A stretch of DNA of 48,383 bases, taken from Piscibacillus salipiscarius JCM 13188 (lineage in GTDB: Bacteria; Bacillota; Bacilli; Bacillales; Alkalibacillaceae). Within the stretch, counting starts at the first letter, position 1, and each line of letters starts with the position of its first letter. The notes under the pieces were generated by a model. It saw only the letters and a program-made list of their open reading frames with translations. It was not told where the DNA came from and ran no database searches. Shown here piece by piece: positions 29,980 to 39,202 of this stretch. The position numbers were made by a program, and so were the translations under genes. Location of the stretch: NCBI RefSeq assembly GCF_001311865.1, contig NZ_BBCD01000022.1, positions 1 to 48,383 of the forward strand. Direction: 5' to 3'.

Positions 29980-30049
29980 TTAGTGTACAGCGGAAAGTAC
30001 ATATAATAATCATGTACAAATAGAAATACACTACTTATGCATGTACTAA
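29980..30049. promoter_or_regulatory. Cluster of GTACA half-sites upstream of satD
   Basis: GTACAT (29997-30002) and ATGTAC (30012-30017) form a perfect inverted repeat with a 9-nt spacer. TTAGTGTACAG (29980-29990) and CATGTACTAA (30040-30049) are further half-sites in opposite orientation. All lie 20-90 nt upstream of the satD start, where a regulator, possibly SatD itself, could bind. Confidence 0.45.
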
Positions 30050-30135
30050 TTATATACTTTTACTTTATAAAAGTCCAATCTACGTATAGAATGAAAAAAT
30101 TTTACAACAATATATAAAGAAAGGAGGTCTAATGA

Positions 30136-30605
30136 ATGAACCATATGAAATTATTAGCGATTAAATTGGCATCTTGTTTTGTACTATTATATCTAATTTT
30201 AGGGTTTGGATATGATGTTTCTTTTGGAAATGTATTGATGATTAGTGTTGTATTAACTCTTGTCTCTTACCTAGGTGATGCATTTATTTTGCCTAGAACC
30301 AACAATACTGTTGCAACTATAACTGACTTTATCTTAGCTTACGTCGTGATTTATTTCATGTTAGACATGTTGACAATCGGTGGTGATCTTTTACGGCTTC
30401 TCTTATTTCAGCAGCTGGATTAACTATTTTTGAGTACTTCTTTCATAAGTATGTACAAAATGAATACGATGAAGCGGATCGTGAGGAACATCATGGAGCT
30501 GATCAATACCAGTTACAAACGGAATTTTCAGAAGAACTTGAACCTGATGAATTAGATATGGATGAAGACCTAGATGAGGATTTAGATGTTAATTCAAAAA
30601 TATAA
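30136..30605 (+). CDS. DUF2512 (YndM-like) membrane protein (one slip)
   Basis: The membrane part has four helices (AIKLASCFVLLYLILGFGYD, VLMISVVLTLVSYLGDAFIL, TITDFILAYVVIYFMLDML and, after a slip near 30391, ASLISAAGLTIFEYFFHKYV). The tail is strongly acidic, with LEPDELDMDEDLDEDLDVN. This matches the DUF2512/YndM family of spore formers; one T lost in CTTTT explains the break. About 156 residues. ATG 30136 is preferred to 30132, whose frame closes at once. AAAGGAGG lies 10 nt upstream. Its function is unknown. Confidence 0.82.
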
Positions 30606-30633
30606 TCTAGGTCCACGAAGAGACCTATAAAAG

Positions 30634-30664
30634 TAAGGCGGCTGATTTATAGCCGTCTTATTTA
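30634..30664. terminator. Bidirectional terminator
   Basis: TAAGGCGGCT pairs with AGCCGTCTTA (one G-T) around GATTTAT. It separates DUF2512 (+) and DUF1360 (-) and overlaps the DUF1360 stop codon. Confidence 0.75.
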
Positions 30665-31026
30665 GTTTTTAAATAATCAACTAATTTCACTCCGACACCT
30701 ACAAATGTTTCTAATATAGCCTGAGCTCCTGCAATAGATAAGATAAAGATAATCGGTAAAGCTATGTTCGGAATAAACATAAACCCTAAGGCTAAGAATA
30801 TCGCACTCCAAACTCCAGCACACCAGTAACAATTTAATAAATAACCGAACTTAGACTTTGGAACGTCTTTCCTTTCAAGATGTCCTTCTTGATCTTTTAT
30901 TGTTTGTTTTTTTAAAAACGGTTTTCGTATAAATTCCGTAATTTTATCAAATACAATTAAGTGTGTGAAGCGATAACTTGCTAATATAATCATCAAATAT
31001 GTAAGCCAGTTTAACTCTTCAAACAT
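30658..31026 (-). CDS. DUF1360 family membrane protein
   Basis: A 122-residue protein with the DUF1360 pattern: a first helix WLTYLMIILASYRFTHLIVFD, the TEFIRKPF segment, and the conserved YLLNCYWCAGVWSA with two cysteines, followed by two more helices (FLALGFMFIPNIALPIIFIL, GAQAILETFVGVGVKL). Relatives in bacilli include sporulation-linked YjcA-type proteins; no activity is known. ATG 31026 (MFEELNWL) is favoured by AAGGGGC 6 nt upstream rather than the ATG at 31086. Confidence 0.82.
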   Translation of the reverse strand: MFEELNWLTYLMIILASYRFTHLIVFDKITEFIRKPFLKKQTIKDQEGHLERKDVPKSKFGYLLNCYWCAGVWSAIFLALGFMFIPNIALPIIFILSIAGAQAILETFVGVGVKLVDYLKTK

Positions 31027-31127
31027 GAAAACGCCCCTTATTAAATCCATATTATTATTTAACTTTTGTTTTAAAATGTGGTTCATACATGTTTTTAAGT
31101 TATTTATGAAAATTTCTTTAAAAATGA

Positions 31128-31157
31128 AAAAAATGGAACCTTATTAAAAGGTCCCAT
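31128..31157 (-). terminator. Terminator of the carboxypeptidase gene
   Basis: ATGGGACCTT pairs with AAGGTTCCAT on the minus strand, followed by TTTTTTTC. The hairpin overlaps the stop codon. Confidence 0.85.
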
Positions 31158-32325
31158 TAATAGAACATACGGTTTTTTCGGCGTTTACGGACTATCTTGA
31201 CAATTAGTAACCCAGCTATAATGACAATGGTACTTGAAACAATTCCCCATGAACTAAATTGATTCAATTCTGTCTTAGTGTGATCAATAGCTTCTGGAGT
31301 ATTGTTATTTGTAGAAGCTGGCAATACCTCTTGAAGATCATACGCATCTATGGTCATGCCTTGATCATTTTTTATAATGAGTTGACCTTGCTGATTAACT
31401 TCGTGTGTCCATACTAAATTTCGATCAGCTGTAAAAACAAAATCATCTTCAAAAATATATTCTCGGTTCCCAATCTGATAATTTTGAGATGTAGCTTCTA
31501 CAGTGAAAGTTTTAAAATTTTCAAAACCATAATCGAGCAGTTCATTAGTATCTTGATAGGCTGCATCAGCGGTCGTTGAATTTAATGTGACAACAATTAA
31601 ATCAAGATGCTCTTGGCTTGCGGAGGAGACCAAAGTAAATCCAGATTGACTCACAAAACCATTTTTAACACCTGTTACATCATCACGCTGTCGAACTAAT
31701 CTATGGTGGTTATAAAGGGTGGTATCCCATCCTTCACCGTCCCACTCCATTTGTTTGGTTCCGACAATTTCTCTGAACGTTTCATTTTGCATCGCATATT
31801 GAGTAATCTTAGCCATATCACTAGCAGTCGTCACATGTTTGGGATCATAAAGACCATGTGGGTTTTCAAAATTTGAATTAGTGACACCTATTTCTTCCTT
31901 AACAAAACGGTTCATTCGATCGGAAAAATCTTCAACACTTCCATCCATATGCTCTGCAATAGCGACACCTGCATCGTTACCCGAATTAAGAAGTAGCCCC
32001 TTTACTAGCTTTTCCATTTTTACTTGTTCACCGGGCTCTAAATAAACTCTAGTACCGATAACATTCCTGGCATTTTCACTAACCGTAACTGTATCACCTA
32101 GGTTACCTTGCTCTATTGCAATAATAGCCGTTACAATCTTGGTAATGCTAGCAGGGTACATTGACTTTTCAGCAGATTGGCTATATAAAACTTCCCCAGA
32201 ATTTGCATCTACTAATATAGCAGCTTCGCTGTTTATATTAATATTTTATGTTCCTCTCCAAATATCTGAAAAGGTGTTAAGAGTATGATGATTAGTATGG
32301 GAATAAGTACTCTAGTTAGAAACAT
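31157..32325 (-). CDS. D-alanyl-D-alanine carboxypeptidase, peptidase S11 (one slip)
   Basis: A low-molecular-mass PBP that trims the terminal D-Ala of peptidoglycan stem peptides. It has a signal peptide (LTRVLIPILIIILLTPF), then AAILVDANSGEVLYSQSAEK and the active-site SxxK in YPASITKIVTA. SxN is LLLNSGNDAGVAIAEHMDGS, and the third motif is GVKNGFVSQSGFTLVSSA, i.e. KNG rather than KTG. A C-terminal helix (VSSTIVIIAGLLIVKIVRKR) anchors it, in place of the usual amphipathic helix. One A lost near 32248 breaks the N-terminus. ATG 32325 follows GAGGGG. About 389 residues. Confidence 0.88.
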
Positions 32326-32434
32326 GAAATTACCCCTCAGCTATTTTATAAGGTTCAGTATAATCTAATATATGTACAAGGTGCAATAAATCATGAAAGT
32401 TGTAACAAAATTTTAAACAGGGTAATTTAACCAA

Positions 32435-32463
32435 ATAAAAAGAGCCCTTTCCGAATGGGCTCT
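32435..32463 (-). terminator. Terminator of the CDGSH gene
   Basis: AGAGCCC pairs with GGGCTCT around ATTCGGAAA and is followed by TTTTTATT on the minus strand. It begins within the stop codon region of the CDGSH gene. Confidence 0.85.
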
Positions 32464-32670
32464 TAGTCATTTGTTCTTGTGACGGATTCAAATCCAATTT
32501 CCTTGTGTGACCCATCGCAAAAAGGCTTGTTTTTGGAAGCCCCACAACGGCATAATGAAAAAAGTGGGCTTTGTCTCGTACTTATTTCCTTCTGCATCTA
32601 ATAATTCAACATCACCTTTAACTAGGATTGAACCATTATCACGCACTTGAATAATTGGTCGATCGCTCAT
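32463..32670 (-). CDS. CDGSH iron-sulfur domain protein (one slip)
   Basis: A small [2Fe-2S] protein of the mitoNEET/CDGSH type. The start reads MSDRPIIQVRDNGSILVKGD, typical of the bacterial form. After one extra T in a run near 32565 the cluster-binding segment is SLCRCGASKNKPFCDGSHKE, with the three Cys and one His in CxC-x2-(S/T)-x3-P-x-CDGxH order. It ends FESVTRTND at 32463, giving 68 residues. Transfer or redox signalling is proposed for the family. Monocistronic with its own terminator; GAGGGGGAG lies 8 nt before the ATG. Confidence 0.88.
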
Positions 32671-32837
32671 ATTTAACTCCCCCTCTATTCTTTTTTATGT
32701 TTATCTTACCATGATGTGAGATGGAATTCTAGAAGCGATTATAAGTTCAAGCTAATCAGGTTTTGTTCTATATGAGGTGTTCACTATGCTAGGTTAGATG
32801 TATAATTGTTCTATAAATACCATAAAGGATGTTGTAG

Positions 32838-33821
32838 ATGTTTTTCGCACTTATAAAGAAACGTATCCAAAAGATTGATAATAAACTTTTATATGTCATA
32901 CTGTTAATTGCTTTTATCTTTGTATCTTCCTATATTATTCACTATTTAGAACCAGAAACATTTACATCTTATTTCACCGCATTGTGGTGGATTATGACGA
33001 CGGTCACAACGGTTGGTTATGGGGATTTATCTCCAGTCACATTGGCTGGTCAATTATATGCCATGACAGTTGTGTACATAGTTGGAATTGGATTAATGGG
33101 TGTTGTGATTGGATACATTGTTGATGGGATACAGGAGTATCGTCGTAAAAAGGAGGAAGGTAAGTTGGATTATAAAGAAAAAGGTCATTATATTATTATT
33201 AATTATACAAAACGATCAAAAGAAACCATTAATGAATTATTAAATATGCAAGAAAAACGTGATGTTGTATTGATTGATGAAAGCTTAGAGAAAACCCCGT
33301 TTAGACATGATAGAGTTCATTTTATTTCGGGTAATCCGGCGTATGTCAATACATTACACCAAGCCAACATTAAAGAAAGTCATGCTGTTTTGATTTTTGC
33401 ATCAGATGATGTGAAAAATTATTCATTAGCTGACGGACAGACGCTATTAATTACAACAACTATTGAGGGTCTTGGGAATCATGAAGAATTTGAAGTTTAT
33501 ACTATTGCTGAAATCTTGTACGATCATCATATTTCAGCATTTAAACATTCAAAAGTAGATGAATTTATTACTCCTAATCAAACGAGTGCTCACCTCATTG
33601 CTAAAAGTGCCACGTTTAAAGGTGCTAGTGAGATGTTTAGGCAACTAACGTCAACTAATTACGGTCATGACCTATATACAATTAAAAAGGATCCTAAATG
33701 GAAAACCTATCGTGATGCATACAACGCTTTATTAGATTACGGAGCCACGTTATTAGCTGAAGGTGAACGGTTAGGAATTGCTAAAAAGCAGATGAAAGAA
33801 TTCCTGACAATACTGAACTAA
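32838..33821 (+). CDS. Two-helix potassium channel with TrkA-N-like domain (YugO-like)
   Basis: Two membrane helices (LLYVILLIAFIFVSSYIIHY and MTVVYIVGIGLMGVVIGYIV) flank a pore loop with the K+ selectivity filter TVTTVGYGD at about residues 55-63. A cytosolic RCK/TrkA-N-type Rossmann domain follows (HYIIINYTKRSKETINELL, VVLIDESLEK, VLIFASDDVKNYSLAD). At 327 residues it matches the length and layout of B. subtilis YugO, which carries electrical signalling in biofilms. Intact. The nucleotide-binding glycine loop is replaced by INYTKRSKE, so ligand control may differ. Confidence 0.9.
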   Translation: MFFALIKKRIQKIDNKLLYVILLIAFIFVSSYIIHYLEPETFTSYFTALWWIMTTVTTVGYGDLSPVTLAGQLYAMTVVYIVGIGLMGVVIGYIVDGIQEYRRKKEEGKLDYKEKGHYIIINYTKRSKETINELLNMQEKRDVVLIDESLEKTPFRHDRVHFISGNPAYVNTLHQANIKESHAVLIFASDDVKNYSLADGQTLLITTTIEGLGNHEEFEVYTIAEILYDHHISAFKHSKVDEFITPNQTSAHLIAKSATFKGASEMFRQLTSTNYGHDLYTIKKDPKWKTYRDAYNALLDYGATLLAEGERLGIAKKQMKEFLTILN

Positions 33822-33876
33822 TGATTATATGCGATCAGGAAACCTATGAGGAAATTTCTAATAATATACCAGGATA

Positions 33877-33906
33877 AAGACAAGGGTTCACTCTTGTCTT
33901 TTTTCA
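33877..33906 (+). terminator. Terminator of the potassium channel gene
   Basis: AAGACAAG pairs with CTTGTCTT around GGTTCACT, followed by TTTTTC. Confidence 0.85.
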
Positions 33907-33983
33907 TTTTATTTCCTTGTATAGTCTCGCCTTTATTTTAAAACCTATTATTGTAGTCAAAAATATGAAACGGAGTGAAGTCA

Positions 33984-34361
33984 ATGATGCAAGAACATAG
34001 TGAGACACCTAACAATTTCTTTGATCAATCCATTTTAGATTACAAAGAAGGGTTAAATCATTTAAAGGATCAATTACCTAGGATGACTCAAGGTTATTTT
34101 GATTTTACTGAATCTTGTTTTGAAGCTGGTGCAATAGATGAAAAGACGAAGCAGTTAATAGCATTAGCCATCAGCATTTATGCTCAGGATGAGTACTGCA
34201 TTATTTATCATACAAAAGGTGCAACTGAACACAATGCGTCCGAAAAGGAAATAATGGAAACGGTTGCTGTTAGTGCTGCTTTAGGTGGTGGTGCTGCAAT
34301 GGCTCAAGGCGTGACATTAACTATGGATTCTTATCACCACTATTCAAATACTGAGCATTAA
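33984..34361 (+). CDS. Carboxymuconolactone decarboxylase/AhpD-like protein
   Basis: A 125-residue helical protein of the AhpD-like superfamily: FDFTESCFEAGAIDEKTKQL, IALAISIYAQDEYCIIYHTK and MAQGVTLTMDSYHH-type end. The usual CxxC-x3-H redox motif is reduced to DEYC-x3-H, so the first cysteine is an aspartate and a disulfide cannot form there. The sequence MSETVAVSAALGGG-like stretch (residues about 91-103) fits the family. Start ATG 33984 is placed by GGAGTG; an upstream GTG and a following ATG are alternatives. It precedes the SOD gene by 58 nt, hinting at an oxidative-stress context. Confidence 0.82.
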   Translation: MMQEHSETPNNFFDQSILDYKEGLNHLKDQLPRMTQGYFDFTESCFEAGAIDEKTKQLIALAISIYAQDEYCIIYHTKGATEHNASEKEIMETVAVSAALGGGAAMAQGVTLTMDSYHHYSNTEH

Positions 34362-34419
34362 TCCCACTTTCCTGTGACATTCATACAATAATGATGACGA
34401 ATGTTACAGGAGGTTTTTT

Positions 34420-35322
34420 ATGGCAACTTCTTTAGGTACTTTTCTTAATGAGATGCATTGGTGGCTGATGAATTATAAAGAACAGTTGCATCGTTCAGTT
34501 AATTCTGTAAATAACCGAACTGATGTTACTGAAATTGAAAGTAAGCTCAATCTACTAATTAAACGTGTATCCTTCTATTTAGGTCATCAAGATGAATTCA
34601 CATCTGATAAGGCGCTTGAAATTAAGCAGGATGCTGAAACTTTAGCTCATGAATGGAACCAAATACAGAAATATGACAAGCGTCAATCAAAAATGAAGCA
34701 ATTGGAATCGGTCAACATCAACTTCCTCCACTCCCCTATTCATACGATGCACTCGAACCATTATTGATGAAAAATCATGAGGCTTCATCACGACAAACAC
34801 CATTTAAGCTATGTAAATGGACTCAATACGGCAGAACGTGAGTTAGAAAGAGCTCGTAAGACTAATAACTTTGATTTAATAAAACACTGGGAAAGAGAGC
34901 TAGCATTTAATGGAGCTGGACATTATTTGCATACTATCTTTTGGAATATTATGAGCCCAGATGGTGGTGGGAAGCCCAAGAGCAATTTACTTAAAGCGAT
35001 TAATCAATCATTCGGAAATTATGAACAGTTTAAAAAGCAGTTTTCTGAAGCTGCCAAAAGTGTCGAAGGTGTCGGGTGGTCTATTCTCGTTTATTCTCCT
35101 AGATCTCATAGATTAGAGATTCTGCAAGCAGAAAAACATCAAAATTTAAGTCAATGGGATGCCATCCCGCTATTAGTATTAGACGTATGGGAACACGCTT
35201 ATTATTTGCAGTATGAGAATAATCGAGCAAAATATGTTGATGAGTGGTGGAACATCGTAAACTGGGATGAAGTTACAAAACGTTATCAAGCAGCTAAAAA
35301 ACTTAAATGGGAAGCTTATTAG
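34420..35322 (+). CDS. sodF: Iron/manganese superoxide dismutase with N-terminal extension (three slips)
   Basis: The C-terminal 200 residues are a Fe/Mn-SOD: QLPPLPYSYDALEPL, MRLHHDKHHLSYVNGLN (first metal His in the HHDKHH segment), GAGHYLHTIFWNIMSP, VEGVGWSILVYSP and LLVLDVWEHAYYLQYENNRA, which carries the DxWEHAYY ligands. A 95-residue helical N-terminal extension (MATSLGTFLNEMHWWLMNYK) precedes it, as in B. subtilis SodF. Slips lie near 34705, 34767 and 34775. Corrected length is about 300 residues. CAGGAGG lies 6 nt before the ATG. Confidence 0.88.
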
Positions 35323-35418
35323 TTAACATAACAAAATTATGGTTAATTATTTTGTTTTACTCCCTCTTTATCTTTCATTTGATATAATAATAGATAGAAA
35401 AACTAGGGGGATTATATT

Positions 35419-36354
35419 TTGTTTAAAAGAGAGAGATCAAAGCTGACAAAAGATCAATTAATTAAACGAGCTTCTATGACACTAGGTATACTTGGTGGTT
35501 TATATGTTATTTTAAACCTAATACCTCTTCATACCATTGACGTTAAACCGTTTTATAAACAAGACAAACCTCTTGTTATAGCCCACCAAGGCGGCGAACA
35601 CTTAGCACCATCAAGCACGATGCCTGCTTTTAAGAAAGCAAATAAATTTGGTGCGGATGTGCTTGAGACTGACATTCATATTTCAAAAGATGGTTATTTA
35701 ATTGCGATTCACGATCCAACAGTTGACCGAACTACTAATGGAACAGGATATGTGAAAGACCTTCAATTAAATGAACTTAAAAAGTTAGATGCAGGCTATT
35801 ATTGGAGTGATCAAGATGGCAATTTTCCTTACAGAGGTCAGGGTGTATCATTAATAACTGTTGAAGAATTATTTAATGCCTTTCCGAATCAGCGATTTTT
35901 AATAGAAATTAAAGATACAAATCCTTATAATCGTATAGAAGAAATTTCAAAAAGGCTCAATCACTTAATTACAGAAAATGGCTTAGAGGATCAAGTGACG
36001 ATAGCTTCTTTTGACCACGATATCGTTGAAACATTTCAAGACGTTGCAGATGATGATATAGCATTATCTGCTGGAGAACAAGAAGTTAGAGAATTTGTCT
36101 TGACTCATAAATTCTTTGCAAAAAACCTATACTTCCCTTCTGTTGATTCTATGCAATTACCTGTGCAAGCAAGCGGTTATGATCTAACGACACCCGATAT
36201 TTTAGAAAGCGCGGAGTCAATGGGTTTACAGATTCACTACTGGACAATTAATGAACCAGAAGTGATGAAAACATTAATAAAGCGCGGTGCAGATGGGATT
36301 GTAACAGACAGACCTGATTTATTAATTAAAGTGTTAAAAGAATTAGGATATTAA
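35419..36354 (+). CDS. Membrane-anchored glycerophosphodiester phosphodiesterase
   Basis: A 311-residue GDPD with an N-terminal signal anchor (MTLGILGGLYVILNLIPLH). The catalytic domain starts at IAHQGGEHLAPSSTMPAF, where the family usually has HRG and PENT. Metal-binding ETDIHISKDGYLIAIHDPTV and the DRTTNGTGYV loop are standard, as are FLIEIKD, IASFDH and WTINEP-type strands near the end (IHYWTINEPEVM, GADGIVTDRPD). It would hydrolyse glycerophosphodiesters, or deacylated lipoteichoic acid, outside the membrane. Intact. The Q for R change is discussed in the findings. Confidence 0.9.
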   Translation: MFKRERSKLTKDQLIKRASMTLGILGGLYVILNLIPLHTIDVKPFYKQDKPLVIAHQGGEHLAPSSTMPAFKKANKFGADVLETDIHISKDGYLIAIHDPTVDRTTNGTGYVKDLQLNELKKLDAGYYWSDQDGNFPYRGQGVSLITVEELFNAFPNQRFLIEIKDTNPYNRIEEISKRLNHLITENGLEDQVTIASFDHDIVETFQDVADDDIALSAGEQEVREFVLTHKFFAKNLYFPSVDSMQLPVQASGYDLTTPDILESAESMGLQIHYWTINEPEVMKTLIKRGADGIVTDRPDLLIKVLKELGY

Positions 36355-36406
36355 TTCATTGAACTACTCCTACCTAAACTCAAATGCTACTTAAGGAAGG
36401 AGTCTT

Positions 36407-38498
36407 CTACCACCAAAGATAAAAACAGCGCTGTTCACATACAGCGCTGTTTTTAATATGGTTATCTTTTTTATAAAATTGTTTAGCTAAATCGACTACA
36501 TAACCACTACCGCCATGGTTATGAACACCTTCAACCATAATGGCTAATACCATTTCAGGGTTTGATTGATCATAAGATACGAAGAATCCGTTCTCGGCCC
36601 CTTCTTCATCTCGGCTTGTTTTTAATTCAGCTGTCCCCGTCTTACCAGCGATTTTATTGCCTGAAATGTTTATGCTCTTTGCTGTACCTTCTGTAACGAC
36701 TTTTCTTAAAAGGTTTTGTAATAATTTAGCATTCTCTTGACTGACCATTTGATCTATCCATGCTTCTTGTTCTTCATTAGCTCTAAGTAATGGCTTCATC
36801 ACAGTTCCATCATTGACAATTCCGCCATATAAAGAAGCTAGATGCACAATATTCATAAGTACTTCGCCTTGGCCATATGCGCTGTCAGCTAATAGAACCT
36901 CACGATTTAGGTCACCACTATTTGAAATTTGTGAATCTGCTACAGGATATTCAAATGGAAACTCTTGACCAAAGCCAAGTCGAGTTAGACCTTCTGTGAA
37001 CGTCTCTGCACCCATCTCAGTTGCCATCATCGCAAAATAAATGTTATCAGAATGAACCATGGCTGTTTCTAAATCAACTTTTTCATATTGTTCATAAACA
37101 CGTGTAACAGAATAGTTCCCCCAAGAGTCATCTTTACGCCAACTCTTCCCGGTAATCGTTTTTGTTTCATTTGGGTTAAGTTTTCCATGTTCTAACCCAA
37201 CAGCTGCACTTATTGGCTTCATAACTGAACCCGGAGAAAATGATGCAGCAAAACGATTTAACGTTGGATTCAACTTATTATTAGATAAAGCTTCATAATC
37301 GGATTGTTTAAAACCAAGGACATAGTCATTTGGGTCAAACGCTGGGAAACTGACAAGACTTGTCACTTCACCCGTTTTAGGGTTAATCGTCGCGGCGGTA
37401 CCTGCTTCATCTTTTAAAGTATTATAAAGTTGTTTCTGGAGTTTAACATCAATTGTCAGCTTGACCGTTTCACCGTTTACCGGATCTTTTTAGCGATAGT
37501 TTGTGTTGATGAATTCGGTTTAAGGATCTTTAATTCTACCCCGTCTTTCCCCCTAAGTTTCTCTTCATACAGTTGTTCTAAACCACGTTTTCCGATCACA
37601 TCTTGAGCTGTGTAACCTTGGTCTTTAAACTCTTCTAATTCTTCAGCTGTAATAGAACCGATATATCCTGTTAAATGAGATACTGCTTTACCATAATTAT
37701 AAACACGATCCATAGTGTAATCAGAACCTACTCCGTCTATGGCAATAGCACGAGTCATTAAATCTTCATCATCAAGGCTCAGTTTCTTAATCGGAACCAA
37801 CAAGTGAGGCTGCACCCAACTTTGATTGAGTTTCTCTTCGATGGATTCTTTTGATATATCTAAAATTTGGGCTAGTTTAGGTATATTAGAATCGTTAAAA
37901 TTCTCAGGTACAATTCCAATTTCATAGACCTCACCTTGAGTTGCTAAAAATTTCCGTTACGGTCGACAATGTCACCTCTTTTAGCTGGTGTAGTCGATAG
38001 GCGTACCTCATCCCCTTTTTCAAGGTTAGGAAGTATGAAAGAAGGGTCCCATTCAACATGCCAAGGGCTTTCTGGATCAAGTTTTTGATTACTTTCACCT
38101 GCATATTCTTCAGATACCACTTTTTCAACATGAAGGTCTTTCTGGTAATCAATCGTTCCCGCTATTGTTTCGAAGGAAATTTTTATAGGTATGTCAAAGC
38201 TTTGTAAAGATTTTAGATCTTCTTGAGCTAGTTCTTGTTGTTCTATAATTTCTAAAGAAAGGTTTTTAACCTCTAGTGTCTCATATAAATGTTGGTAACG
38301 TTCAACATAGTCTTCCTCACTAAACTCAGCAGTTGTACGTTGTAATAGTAACTCATCGTACATCTTTTGAAAGTTATTTTCTTGCCATAAATTTAGATAA
38401 TCACTGGCTGCATCATACGGATTGGTGTATTCTGGTTCTTTCTCAGAACAGGCTGATATAACTAATAAAAGCCCCAGTAAAAATATGAATTTTTTCAA
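36407..38498 (-). CDS. pbpC: Class B penicillin-binding protein, MecA-type N-terminus (three slips)
   Basis: A lipoprotein transpeptidase like B. subtilis PBP3 (PbpC). The signal ends LLVISACSEKE with a lipobox cysteine. A MecA_N NTF2-like domain follows (NPYDAASDYLNLWQENNFQ), then the PBP dimer domain (KRGDIVDRNGN, GYTAQDVIGKRGLEQLYEE). Catalytic motifs are SPGSVMKP (SxxK), HSDN (SxN) and AGKTGTAE (KTG). Slips near 37950 and 37484 split it. The reading past QFYKK runs through a terminator hairpin to 36407, so a third slip probably hides the true stop, near 36462. About 678 residues. Such PBPs have low beta-lactam affinity in some bacilli. Confidence 0.9.
36421..36454. terminator. Bidirectional terminator made of a repeated palindrome
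   Basis: ACAGCGCTGT occurs twice (36425-36434 and 36441-36450) around TCACAT. Each copy is itself a palindrome. TTTT follows on both strands. It lies between the convergent GDPD and PBP genes. Confidence 0.85.
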
Positions 38499-38532
38499 AC
38501 CTTCACACCCCTTTTATGTATTACTCATTTAT

Positions 38533-38859
38533 TCACTGATAGTTCGTTAAAATCTTCTGTAGTTTTAAAGCTTTAGATAAATCCCCTTCAGCTTTGATTT
38601 TCCCCATCATGAAGGCAGTCGTCGCATTCAAGTTTCCTTCTAACAATTTGTTAAAATGATTTGAGTCCATTTTCAATATACATGTAGGTGACTCCAGCTT
38701 GTGATTAAACAACTCTACATGATTCCCATTAAAATCTACACTCCATATTTCTTCTAAATCAGTAATCTTAAATACAAATGATGATGTCATGCCATCGTAA
38801 TACTTTGGCTCATCATTCATTTTGTTTTTCAATTGAGTTAATTTAGCTTCTAAAGACAC
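38533..38859 (-). CDS. SCP2 sterol-binding domain protein
   Basis: A 108-residue single-domain protein of the SCP2/YusD type, intact. Family elements are the strand pair SSFVFKITDLEEIWSVDFNG and VELFNHKLESPTCILKMDSN, followed by the helix-turn HFNKLLEGNLNATTAFMMGK and IKAEGDLSKALKLQKIL. SCP2 domains bind lipids or acyl-CoA. The GTG start follows AAGGGGGAG. The PBP gene lies 35 nt downstream on the same strand, so cotranscription is possible. Confidence 0.88.
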   Translation of the reverse strand: MSLEAKLTQLKNKMNDEPKYYDGMTSSFVFKITDLEEIWSVDFNGNHVELFNHKLESPTCILKMDSNHFNKLLEGNLNATTAFMMGKIKAEGDLSKALKLQKILTNYQ

Positions 38860-38964
38860 GCACTCTCCCCCTTTTTCTTTAATTATACCAAAATTTGAAG
38901 GTTTAGTTTACTAAATATGTCTTTGGGGAATAATTAAAATTAAGAATACTTAAGGAGTGAGGAC

Positions 38965-39111
38965 ATGCTCTGGACTATTATTTGGATTATTTTAGGGATT
39001 TGGTTAATTGGCTTATTATTAGATTTCGCTGGAGGATTAATTCATATTCTCCTCATTATTGCTGGAATCATTTTTATTTATCAATTAGTAACTGGCAAAC
39101 GAAAATTGTGA
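38965..39111 (+). CDS. Lmo0937-family small membrane protein
   Basis: A 48-residue protein: MLWTIIWIILGIWLIGLLLD, then FAGGLIHILLIIAGIIFIYQ and the tail LVTGKRKL. Two hydrophobic helices with a short polar turn match the DUF5670/Lmo0937 family, in which the WxxG...GGLIH layout is typical. GGAGTGAGG lies 2-9 nt before the ATG. Often stress-linked, of unknown function. A strong terminator directly follows. Confidence 0.85.
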   Translation: MLWTIIWIILGIWLIGLLLDFAGGLIHILLIIAGIIFIYQLVTGKRKL

Positions 39112-39150
39112 AGAGCTTTGGAGTGTTTAGCACTCTAAAGCTCTTTTACT
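39112..39150 (+). terminator. Terminator of the small membrane protein gene
   Basis: AGAGCTTTGGAGTG pairs with CACTCTAAAGCTCT around TTTAG, followed by TTTTAC. The stem begins one base after the stop. Confidence 0.85.
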
Positions 39151-39202
39151 TTTTCATTCAATATCAGATTGATATAATGTATGTCATAGAGAGGTGAAAC
39201 TA

